Source: Pseudoalteromonas sp. XMcav2-N (GTDB lineage Bacteria; Pseudomonadota; Gammaproteobacteria; Enterobacterales; Alteromonadaceae). Taken from it: a DNA stretch of 39,126 nucleotides. Shown one piece after another: positions 33,103 to 39,126 of this stretch; position 1 is the stretch's first letter; each line of letters begins with the position of its first letter. A program made the translations under genes and the position numbers. The stretch lies in the NCBI RefSeq assembly GCF_024124545.1, contig NZ_JAMXSF010000028.1, forward strand, positions 1 through 39,126. Reading direction: 5' to 3'. Under the pieces are notes generated by a model, which saw only the letters and a program-made list of their open reading frames with translations, was not told the DNA's origin and searched no databases.

Positions 33103-33674
33103 GCGAACAAGATACGCAACGTCAGTTACCCCAAAATGCCGTCGAAGCATTACAACAAGGGGGGCTGATCTGTTACCCGACCGAAGCCATTTTTGGTCTG
33201 GGCTGTGATCCCGATAATGAACAAGCCGTCCATGCGCTGTTGGCACTGAAAGACCGCCCGGTAGAAAAAGGGCTGATCCTCATTGCCGATAATTTTGCTC
33301 AGTGCCTGCCGTACGTCGATGACAGTAAAATCCCGCAGGACAAACGCGCAGAAATATTTTCATCCTGGCCCGGCCCGGTGACCTGGCTGTTACCAGTAAA
33401 AGCGAGCGCACCAGAGTGGGTGACGGGTGGCAACCCGAGTGTTGCAATTCGCGTGACCGATCATCCTGTTGTTAAAGAGCTGTGTCAGGCATTTGGCAAA
33501 CCGATTGTTTCTACCAGTGCAAACTTCAGTGGCGAAGAGCCGGCTAAGACCTTGGCAGAAGCTCAGGCGGCATTTGGTGATCGGGTGGCATTTTATCAGG
33601 CGGGTGAGCTGGGTAAACAAACCAGTCCAAGTCAGATCCGTGATGCCTTAAGTGGCAAAATCATAAGGAGTTAA
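33099..33674 (+). CDS. tsaC: Threonylcarbamoyl-AMP synthase TsaC
   Basis: TsaC (YrdC/RimN) makes threonylcarbamoyl-AMP from threonine, bicarbonate and ATP, the first step of t6A37 tRNA modification. The 191-residue protein shows the family patterns GGLICYPTEAIFGLGCDPDN, the KxR-type site LKDRPVEKGLILI, the WPGPVTWLLP segment, and STSANFSGEEPA. It matches the short E. coli TsaC (190) without a Sua5 domain. The start is GTG, overlapping the yrdD stop by 4 bases. The stop overlaps the hemF ATG by one base (TAATG). Confidence 0.97.
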   Translation: MSEQDTQRQLPQNAVEALQQGGLICYPTEAIFGLGCDPDNEQAVHALLALKDRPVEKGLILIADNFAQCLPYVDDSKIPQDKRAEIFSSWPGPVTWLLPVKASAPEWVTGGNPSVAIRVTDHPVVKELCQAFGKPIVSTSANFSGEEPAKTLAEAQAAFGDRVAFYQAGELGKQTSPSQIRDALSGKIIRS

Positions 33675-34609
33675 TGGCGTTGAATCAGGTAAACCTAGAA
33701 TCCGTTAAAGCCTTCTTACTCGCCCTGCAGGACGAAATTTGTCAGGGTCTGGAGCAGGCGGATGGCAGCGGCAAGTTTATTGAAGATGCTTGGCAGCGTG
33801 AAGAAGGCGGTGGTGGTCGCACGCGTGTAATGCGCGACGGTGCCGTAATTGAGCAAGGGGGCGTGAACTTCTCCCATGTGTATGGTGCCTCTATGCCAGC
33901 TTCCGCCACAGCCCACCGGCCTGAACTGGCAGGGCGCAGCTTCCATGCCTGTGGTGTATCTTTGGTGATCCACCCTAAAAACCCGCATATTCCCACCAGT
34001 CACGCCAATGTGCGCTTCTTCATCGCAGAAAAAGAAGGCGAAGAACCTATCTGGTGGTTCGGTGGCGGATTCGATTTGACCCCATTCTATCCGGTGCTTG
34101 AGGATGTCAAGCACTGGCACGGTGTAGCCAAAGCGGTGTGTGAGCCGTTTGGGGAGCAGGTCTATGATGATTATAAAAAATGGTGTGACGATTACTTTTA
34201 TCTCAAGCATCGTAAAGAAACCCGGGGTGTGGGTGGTTTGTTCTTTGACGATCTGAACCAGTGGGGTTTTGACACCAGCTTTGCCTTTATGCAGGCGGTA
34301 GGTAAAGGCTTCCTGGATGCCTATGTGCCAATCATGGAAAAGCGTAAAAATACGCCGTTCAGCGAAGCACAGCGTCAGTTCCAGTTATATCGTCGTGGCC
34401 GTTATGTCGAGTTTAACCTGGTTTGGGATCGTGGCACTTTGTTTGGTTTGCAAACGGGTGGGCGGACAGAATCCATTCTGATGTCGATGCCACCGCTGGC
34501 ACGTTGGGAATATGATTTTACGCCAGCCGATGACGCGCCAGAGACTTTGTTGTACAAGCACTTTTTGCGTCCGCGAGACTGGCTGGCTATGACATCGTTA
34601 GATGACTAA
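33674..34609 (+). CDS. hemF: Oxygen-dependent coproporphyrinogen III oxidase
   Basis: HemF converts coproporphyrinogen III to protoporphyrinogen IX using O2, a late step of heme synthesis. The 311 residues compare with 299 in E. coli. The conserved segments are GGGGRTRVMRDGAVIEQGGVNFS (split by the N-terminal domain), HPKNPHIPTSHANVRFF, WWFGGGFDLTPFYP, and YVEFNLVWDRGTLFGLQTGGR. AAGGAG for its ATG lies inside the tsaC end, so it is coupled to tsaC. In E. coli aroE follows tsaC; here hemF and a heme-related pair lie in between. Confidence 0.98.
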   Translation: MALNQVNLESVKAFLLALQDEICQGLEQADGSGKFIEDAWQREEGGGGRTRVMRDGAVIEQGGVNFSHVYGASMPASATAHRPELAGRSFHACGVSLVIHPKNPHIPTSHANVRFFIAEKEGEEPIWWFGGGFDLTPFYPVLEDVKHWHGVAKAVCEPFGEQVYDDYKKWCDDYFYLKHRKETRGVGGLFFDDLNQWGFDTSFAFMQAVGKGFLDAYVPIMEKRKNTPFSEAQRQFQLYRRGRYVEFNLVWDRGTLFGLQTGGRTESILMSMPPLARWEYDFTPADDAPETLLYKHFLRPRDWLAMTSLDD

Positions 34610-34624
34610 TTCGACTACATAATA

Positions 34625-34786
34625 ATACCAATTTCACTTAATACCTGTTCAATTTGACGGAGCAAATAGGGCGCTAACGGCGTTAAAAATTTCTTATTTA
34701 GAACAACTAAATAGCAAAATTTTTGCCTTGTTATCGACCCTATTTTCTCGCCTCAAAATAGAACACTTAATTAAGCAAATTGGTAT
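34625..34786. mobile_element. MITE-like 162-bp imperfect palindromic element
   Basis: The left end ATACCAATTTCACTTAAT and the right end, read as its complement ATACCAATTTGCTTAAT, are terminal inverted repeats. Similarity continues inward: TGTTC, ATTT, GA and AAATAGGG occur in order on both arms. AACGGCGTTAAAAATTT pairs with AAATTTTTGCCTTGTT. TATTTAG (34695-34701) and CTAAATA (34707-34713) meet at the centre. The whole unit can fold into one long hairpin and encodes nothing. One end recurs at 13618. It looks like a small non-autonomous repeat; the parent element is unknown. Confidence 0.8.
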
Positions 34787-34790
34787 AATA

Positions 34791-34812
34791 AAGGCGCCGG
34801 TGGCGCCTTTTT
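34791..34812. terminator. Rho-independent terminator of hemF, probably bidirectional
   Basis: AAGGCGCC, GGT and GGCGCCTT form a perfect 8-bp stem, followed by five T on the plus strand. On the minus strand TTTATTA follows, 17 bases past the chemoreceptor stop. It lies directly next to the palindromic element. Confidence 0.88.
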
Positions 34813-34828
34813 CAGTATCAGGGTAGTG

Positions 34829-36436
34829 TTACTCCAATCGGAAACTGCGTACCTGCTCATCCAAAGAGCGGGCAAGCTCTAGCAGGTTTTCACTGATCTG
34901 TTTGCTGCCATGGGCGTCAATTAATGACTGCTCAGCGTTGTCACGGATGGCCACGACACTTTGATTGATCTCCTCTGCGGCCAGGTTCTGCTGCTCCGTC
35001 GCATCGGCAATTTGCACATTCAGTGCGTTGATCTCATGCATCTGATTTGAAATGTCCTTAAGAGCCTGTGCCACCTGTTTCACCTGCATGGCGCGGTCAT
35101 CCGCCTCCTCACAAGACGCGCTCATTGCACTGACCGTTTGTGCGGCTTCGTTTTGCAGCTTGTCGATGGTGCGTTTTATTTCGTCAGTTGAGTCATGCGT
35201 TCGGGTGGCCAGGGTACGCACTTCGTCTGCAACCACTGCAAACCCACGACCTGCTTCACCGGCTCGCGCCGCCTCGATGGCAGCATTCAGTGCCAACAAG
35301 TTCGTTTGTTCGGCGATACTACTGATCACTTCTAAGACTTTTCCTACTTCCAGTGTCTGGGTCTGTAGCTGACTGACCTGATCGGCTGCCTGACGTACAT
35401 CGCGTGCCAGCTGATTGATACTCTGCTCTGTGCGCTCAGCGACCGCCATGCTCTGTTCTGCCAGATGATTACTGCTGTCAGACTTTTCAGAGGCAAAATG
35501 AGTGGTGTTCTTTACCTCACTGGACGAGCTTTCCAACTCATTGATCGCAGCGGCAACCGAATCTGTGCCTTGTTTTTGCTCCTGAATTGCCTGTTCTGTG
35601 GTGTCGGCGGCGTTGTAGATTTGTTCCGCAGACTGGATCAAGACATGCGACGAGGCGGACACCTGGGCAATGTTTTCCTTGAACGAGGCCATCATTTTAT
35701 TAAAGTTAATGGCCAGCCGGCCCAGTTCATCATCTATGGTATCGTCAATACGCAATGACAGGTCCTTGTTTTGGGTTGCCAGGCGCATTGTGCGACCCAG
35801 CGTTTTCAGACGCACAATAAAGAGCTTGCGGAAGATAACACCCAGAATGACAAACGTCGTAGCAAAGATGCCCGTCAGTAAACCTGTGCTGATCCAGGTG
35901 TTGTCGTGCACGGTGTCGTCAATATCTTCAAGAGAGTAACTGATCCGCACTGCACCTAGCACGTCGCCTTCTTGGGCCTGATGGCAACCGAGGCAGTTAG
36001 TACCTTTATAGTCTTCTTTTGCGACCATCGGCTTGAGATAAGTCATGATACGTTTGCCATCGCGCTGTTCAATAACCAGGGTTTCCTGACCCCGTAATGC
36101 TGCCCGCTCGACCTCGCTGGTGGGTTGCTGATTGGGGTTACCCATACCATACAGCTTATTGATTTTATCTCCCCGAATAATATGCGCGTCTTCAATATTG
36201 TCGTGATTGCGCATCTTATCGCTGAGGATCTCGCGGTTTGCCATGGTGCCGGTAAGCATCATGGTATTGATCGAATCGAAATAATTGTCTGCCAATAAGC
36301 GAATATTGGTCTCGACGGTTTCTTCGGCCAGTTGTTTTTGTTGGCTTGAGTTACTTAAAATACTGGCGATCAGCACCAGTACGCCTGTAATGGCAAGCAA
36401 CGCATAAATTTTATGTTGAATGGATTTCACACGCAT
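34829..36436 (-). CDS. Methyl-accepting chemotaxis protein with c-type heme motif
   Basis: This is a 535-residue chemoreceptor. It has transmembrane segments at about 9-28 and 182-203, a periplasmic sensor between them, a HAMP domain (about 204-260) and a cytoplasmic signalling domain. The hairpin tip EQTNLLALNAAIEAARAGEA and FAVVADEVRTLA bind CheA/CheW. The sensor contains CLGCH (148-152), a CxxCH covalent heme-attachment site, placed before GDVLGAVRISY. This recalls the DUF3365/Tll0287-like heme sensor group (from memory). A c-heme in the periplasm suggests sensing of redox state, O2 or NO. It lies next to a truncated hemoglobin gene transcribed the same way. No C-terminal CheR-binding pentapeptide is visible. 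Confidence 0.92.
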   Translation of the reverse strand: MRVKSIQHKIYALLAITGVLVLIASILSNSSQQKQLAEETVETNIRLLADNYFDSINTMMLTGTMANREILSDKMRNHDNIEDAHIIRGDKINKLYGMGNPNQQPTSEVERAALRGQETLVIEQRDGKRIMTYLKPMVAKEDYKGTNCLGCHQAQEGDVLGAVRISYSLEDIDDTVHDNTWISTGLLTGIFATTFVILGVIFRKLFIVRLKTLGRTMRLATQNKDLSLRIDDTIDDELGRLAINFNKMMASFKENIAQVSASSHVLIQSAEQIYNAADTTEQAIQEQKQGTDSVAAAINELESSSSEVKNTTHFASEKSDSSNHLAEQSMAVAERTEQSINQLARDVRQAADQVSQLQTQTLEVGKVLEVISSIAEQTNLLALNAAIEAARAGEAGRGFAVVADEVRTLATRTHDSTDEIKRTIDKLQNEAAQTVSAMSASCEEADDRAMQVKQVAQALKDISNQMHEINALNVQIADATEQQNLAAEEINQSVVAIRDNAEQSLIDAHGSKQISENLLELARSLDEQVRSFRLE

Positions 36437-36494
36437 CGCACCTTAAAAAAGCAGAGCCGTTATTATGCGTGTTTAGTAACCAGAGCAGTTTGAC

Positions 36495-36519
36495 TTAGCG
36501 CAAAAAATTATTGCGCTAA
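36495..36519. promoter_or_regulatory. Perfect 9-bp inverted repeat between trHb and MCP genes
   Basis: TTAGCGCAA and TTGCGCTAA flank AAAATTA. It lies 20 bases past the hemoglobin stop and about 60 bases before the chemoreceptor start. No T-run follows on the minus strand, so an operator for the chemoreceptor gene is as likely as a terminator. The binding protein is unknown. Confidence 0.5.
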
Positions 36520-36539
36520 TTTAATATAAAATTAATACT

Positions 36540-37001
36540 TTAGTCGTGATTTATCATGTGTGTGGCTAATTGAGCCAGCGATTTTCGCAATCCTTCTCGT
36601 AACAAAGGGTTGTCGACTTCCTGATCTAGGGCTTTGTCCATGCAGTACATCCACTGATCGCGGAGGTCTTTATTTATTGTAAATGGCATATGACGCATTC
36701 TGAGTCTGGGGTGACCATATTGCTCTGCAAATAAGTCTGGTCCACCGAGCCAGCCGGATAGAAACTCGAAAAATACCTGACGGATGCGATCCAGTGGTAA
36801 CGGGTGCATATCGTATAAAGGTTTAGCGTGGGGGTCACTTTCCATAATATCATAGAAACGGTTGGCGAGCGCTCGGGTGCCAGCTTCGCCACCGATGATC
36901 TCATATGGCGTTTTCTCTGGCGTCGGAGCCTGGTGTGTTGCATCTGAGGATGGATTGTCACTTGCATCTTGATTAAAGATGCGTTTAATTAACTGCTTCA
37001 T
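36540..37001 (-). CDS. Group II truncated hemoglobin
   Basis: This is a 153-residue 2-over-2 globin of the HbO type. The proximal histidine lies in LRMRHMPFTI (His104), followed by the group II tryptophan G8 in RDQWMYCMD (Trp117). The B helix has RFYDIM with a B10-region tyrosine. The N-terminal ~32 residues are an extra, polar and Pro/Ser-rich extension not seen in the shortest members. Such proteins bind O2 and NO and are linked to NO or peroxide defence; cold-water Pseudoalteromonas have well-known examples. It lies upstream of the heme chemoreceptor and is divergent from aroE with only 29 bases between start codons. Confidence 0.93.
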   Translation of the reverse strand: MKQLIKRIFNQDASDNPSSDATHQAPTPEKTPYEIIGGEAGTRALANRFYDIMESDPHAKPLYDMHPLPLDRIRQVFFEFLSGWLGGPDLFAEQYGHPRLRMRHMPFTINKDLRDQWMYCMDKALDQEVDNPLLREGLRKSLAQLATHMINHD

Positions 37002-37030
37002 ATAACATCACTATATCGTTAGGCCGTTCA

Positions 37031-37852
37031 ATGGATAAATACGCGGTTTTTGGAAACCCGATTAAGCATTCTAAATCTCCTGTCATTCATACGCAATTTG
37101 CTGGCCAGTTTAATTCGGTCATTGAGTACCGTGCCATACTGGCTGAATTATCTGAATTCGAATCGACTGTAATGGAATTTTTTGCCCAAGGTGGCCTGGG
37201 TGCCAATGTCACTTTGCCCTTTAAAGAGCGCGCTTATCAATTGGCTGGTCAGTTGACGGAACGGGCCAGGTTAGCCGGTGCGGTCAATACGTTGATGCCA
37301 CAGCCAGATGGAACATTACTGGGTGACAATACCGATGGTGCAGGGCTGGTTGCTGACTTACTGCGCCATATTGATACCTTATCAGGTGCCACAGTCCTGC
37401 TGATTGGCGCGGGAGGCGCTGCGCGAGGCTGTGTTTATCCGCTTTTGCAGGCCGGGGTGGCGAGTGTGGTGATTGCCAATCGTACCGCAGAAAAAGCACA
37501 GCAACTTGCCCAGTTGTTTGCTGAATATGGCGAGGTGCAGGGCGTTGCACTAAATGACATTCCCGATAAGCACTATAATCTGGTGATTAACTCAACGTCA
37601 TCGAGTGTCACAGGGCAGGTGCCTGATATCGCCCCTCAACATGTTAGTAACTGTTCGCTCGCGTACGATATGTTTTATAGCGATCAACAAACTGCCTTTT
37701 TAGCTTGGGTCGCTGAGTATAATGCGAAAGCGCTCTGTGTGGATGGTATGGGTATGCTGGTGGGACAAGCCGCTGAAGCGTTTGCCTTGTGGCGAGGTAA
37801 AATGCCTGAGGTTGCCCCGGTGCTCAATGCAATGAAAGAGGGCAGGCTATGA
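37031..37852 (+). CDS. aroE: Shikimate dehydrogenase
   Basis: AroE reduces 3-dehydroshikimate to shikimate with NADPH in aromatic amino-acid synthesis. The substrate site is seen in IKHSKSPVIHTQF. The catalytic pair is Lys65 in NVTLPFKE and Asp102 in DNTDGAG. The NADP-binding loop is LIGAGGAARG near 124, with NRTAEKAQQ following. The 273 residues match the family. The DUF1488 gene overlaps its end by ATGA. Its promoter must overlap the start of the divergent hemoglobin gene. Confidence 0.98.
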   Translation: MDKYAVFGNPIKHSKSPVIHTQFAGQFNSVIEYRAILAELSEFESTVMEFFAQGGLGANVTLPFKERAYQLAGQLTERARLAGAVNTLMPQPDGTLLGDNTDGAGLVADLLRHIDTLSGATVLLIGAGGAARGCVYPLLQAGVASVVIANRTAEKAQQLAQLFAEYGEVQGVALNDIPDKHYNLVINSTSSSVTGQVPDIAPQHVSNCSLAYDMFYSDQQTAFLAWVAEYNAKALCVDGMGMLVGQAAEAFALWRGKMPEVAPVLNAMKEGRL

Positions 37853-38088
37853 ATCAACAGATACTGATCAATGATGATATTCACTTCGATGACACACGCA
37901 ATTGCTTGGTATTCACTGCGATGGTATCGGGGATGCTGGTTTCTTGTGTGATTGCGACAGCGCTACCAAGAGAGCTGGCGCTCACGCATTTTAAAGCACA
38001 CCAGTTTGATTACGAAATGCAAGCCGAGCAGCTTATAGAAGATGAAGCATACTCGGCACAAGGAGAAATAGAGTTAGTCCAGCTCTGA
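37849..38088 (+). CDS. yrdB: DUF1488 family protein (YrdB-like)
   Basis: This is a 79-residue acidic protein of the DUF1488 family, which sits beside aroE in many gammaproteobacteria. The typical pattern DDIHFDDTRNCLVFTAMVSG opens it, followed by a helical C-terminal half. Function is unknown. It overlaps aroE by 4 bases (ATGA) and overlaps the convergent yrdA gene by 15 bases at the 3' ends. Confidence 0.9.
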   Translation: MNQQILINDDIHFDDTRNCLVFTAMVSGMLVSCVIATALPRELALTHFKAHQFDYEMQAEQLIEDEAYSAQGEIELVQL

Positions 38089-38622
38089 CAGGTAGTCATC
38101 CTTTAACTCGACATAGTTCTGCGCCGATGTCTTTAGAAACGCAATCTCCTGCTCGTTGAGCGGACGAGCCTGTTTAACCGGGCTGCCAACATACAGGTAG
38201 CCCGACTCCAGGCGTTTATTTGGTGGTACTAAAGCACCCCCTCCTATGATCACATCGTCTTCAACTACGACATTGTCCATAACGATCGCGCCCATACCCA
38301 CCAGGATGCGATTACCCAGCTGGCAGCCATGTAACATCACTTTGTGACCAACGGTCACATCATCTCCAATGATCAAAGGGTAACCATCCGGGTTTGAAGC
38401 GCTGGAACGAGTAAGATGTAATACGCTGCCATCCTGAATGTTAGTGCGTTTTCCAATCTTTATATAGTTAACGTCTCCTCGCGCTGCGACCAAAGGCCAG
38501 ACACTACTGTCTTCGCCTACTTCTATATCGCCAACCAAAACGGCGCTTTCATCTACATACACGCCGGCGGCTAACTTTGGGGTTTTGCCTTTATAACTTC
38601 TGCCTTTGTATTTATTTGTCAT
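38074..38622 (-). CDS. yrdA: Gamma-carbonic-anhydrase-like hexapeptide protein (YrdA)
   Basis: The 182 residues form a left-handed beta-helix of hexapeptide repeats (AVLVGDIEVGEDSSVWPLV, NIQDGSVLHL, VTVGHKVMLHGCQLG, MGAIVMDNVVVEDD). The three metal-ligand histidines of the gamma carbonic anhydrase group are present (VLHL, GHKVMLHG). Members bind zinc or another metal as trimers, but many, including E. coli YrdA, have no proven carbonic anhydrase activity. It is convergent with yrdB, with a 15-base overlap. A Shine-Dalgarno AAGGGA precedes its ATG. Confidence 0.93.
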   Translation of the reverse strand: MTNKYKGRSYKGKTPKLAAGVYVDESAVLVGDIEVGEDSSVWPLVAARGDVNYIKIGKRTNIQDGSVLHLTRSSASNPDGYPLIIGDDVTVGHKVMLHGCQLGNRILVGMGAIVMDNVVVEDDVIIGGGALVPPNKRLESGYLYVGSPVKQARPLNEQEIAFLKTSAQNYVELKDDYLSELD

Positions 38623-38677
38623 TTTAGTATCCCTTTTTTACCTGCTGTTACCGCTACTCTCGGTACTGAGTTCAGTG

Positions 38678-38749
38678 TAGAGCTTTGCTCTATAGATCTC
38701 CAGCCCCGTAAAAAGCGCAATATTGCATGTTTTACATGCATTTTTGCGC
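38678..38749. other. Two hairpins upstream of the rRNA promoters
   Basis: TAGAGC-TTT-GCTCTA (38678-38692) is perfect. GCGCAA-TAT-TGCATG-TTTTA-CATGCA-TTT-TTGCGC (38715-38749) is a 12-bp stem with a small internal loop. They lie between the yrdA start and rRNA P1. They may insulate the rRNA operon or bind a nucleoid protein. Neither has a terminator-like T-run. Confidence 0.5.
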
Positions 38750-38808
38750 CTTCTGGTATGATTTTCATTCGAACGCACTGTTTTTCTCACTTTTCTTCAA
38801 AAAAGGGG

Positions 38809-38836
38809 TTGCGCTGGGTTTCGATTTCCCTATAAT
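38809..38836 (+). promoter_or_regulatory. rRNA operon promoter P1
   Basis: TTGCGC (38809-38814), 16 bases, TATAAT (38831-38836), followed by the GC-rich discriminator GCGC. Upstream is an A-run (AAAAAA) that could act as an UP element. The 16-base spacing and GCGC are typical of ppGpp/DksA-controlled rRNA promoters. Confidence 0.85.
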
Positions 38837-38934
38837 GCGCATCCACCGACACGGTGCACAACGCTGAAAAGCAACGAGCCAAGTGAAGGGGAAGCCAAAC
38901 GGAAAGCTTAATTAAGAAAAATTAAATTTTCTAG

Positions 38935-38962
38935 TTGACTTTAAAAGTGAAGCGGTTAATAT
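38935..38962 (+). promoter_or_regulatory. rRNA operon promoter P2
   Basis: TTGACT (38935-38940), 16 bases, TAATAT (38957-38962), then the discriminator GGCGC. The preceding 30 bases are almost pure A/T, as in an UP element. It lies 126 bases downstream of P1. Confidence 0.85.
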
Positions 38963-38974
38963 GGCGCTCCACTT

Positions 38975-39026
38975 CGCAGCAAGGCTGCGGTAACTAACCA
39001 AGGTTAGTTATACTGTTCTTTAAAAA
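38975..39026 (+). promoter_or_regulatory. rRNA leader antitermination region (boxB- and boxA-like)
   Basis: Hairpin CGCAGC-AAG-GCTGCG (38975-38989) is followed by the perfect hairpin TAACTAACC-AA-GGTTAGTTA (38991-39010), which takes the boxB place. TGTTCTTTAAAAA (39014-39026) matches the E. coli boxA TGCTCTTTAACAA well. NusB/NusE would load here. The rest (39027-39126) is pre-16S leader; the mature 16S start is not reached. Confidence 0.85.
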
Positions 39027-39126
39027 TATGAAGCAATCATCTGTGTGGGCACTCGTACAGATTGAGTTCTAACAGCGAAGCTACTTAGGTAGTGACGCAC
39101 AAAAATTTAGAGTCTCAACTGAACTG

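Noticed and set aside
39027..39126. Start of the 16S rRNA gene within the window
   Set aside because: The conserved 16S beginning (AGAGTTTGATC) is not reached; only leader sequence is present.

Overview
The window is the replication-origin region of a marine gammaproteobacterium, most likely Pseudoalteromonas or a close Alteromonadales relative. The order rpmH - oriC - dnaA - dnaN - recF - gyrB is chromosomal. The origin is dense in GATC sites, which points to a Dam/SeqA lineage. The prolidase reads like the Alteromonas OPAA enzyme. A truncated hemoglobin and a short precursor-like peptide of a type I associate with Pseudoalteromonas are also present. The genus is inferred from protein resemblance and synteny recalled from memory; no search was run.

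Layout. 1-201: a 16-copy octanucleotide repeat and the yidC terminator. 202-3059 (minus): yidC, yidD, rnpA and rpmH, transcribed away from the origin. 3060-3736: oriC with DnaA boxes and about 14 GATC sites. 3737-9802 (plus): dnaA, dnaN, recF, gyrB; recF carries two perfect parS centromere sites. 10124-13095: glyQS. 13160-13908: a lipoprotein and a 53-residue Gly-Gly-leader peptide that looks like an orphan RiPP precursor. 13955-17681 (minus): tusA, and the fadBA beta-oxidation operon. 18037-23607 (plus): slt, an OPAA-like pepQ, yigZ, trkH. 24054-25314: an unrecognised protein and a PilZ protein. 25355-29530 (minus): def-fmt-rsmB-trkA. 29647-34609 (plus): a LysM protein, dprA, smg, a topoisomerase-type zinc-ribbon protein, tsaC, hemF. 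34625-34786: a 162-bp imperfect palindrome resembling a MITE. 34829-37001 (minus): a chemoreceptor with a c-type heme motif and a group II truncated hemoglobin. 37031-38622: aroE and a DUF1488 gene, then a convergent gamma-carbonic-anhydrase-like gene. 38623-39126: tandem stringent-type rRNA promoters and an antitermination leader; the 16S gene should start just past the right edge.

Most genes are housekeeping. The order joins two neighbourhoods that are separate in E. coli: fadAB-pepQ-yigZ-trkH and trkA-rsmB-fmt-def-dprA-smg-yrdD-tsaC-aroE-yrdB-yrdA-rrn. As a result the membrane and cytoplasmic subunits of the Trk potassium system lie within 2 kb of each other. Genes on both sides of oriC are mostly transcribed with the replication fork.

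The most notable non-routine items are the parS pair inside recF, the putative orphan RiPP precursor, the long palindromic element with a terminal remnant elsewhere in the window, the octamer array, and the hemF / heme-chemoreceptor / truncated-hemoglobin group inserted into an otherwise conserved gene string.
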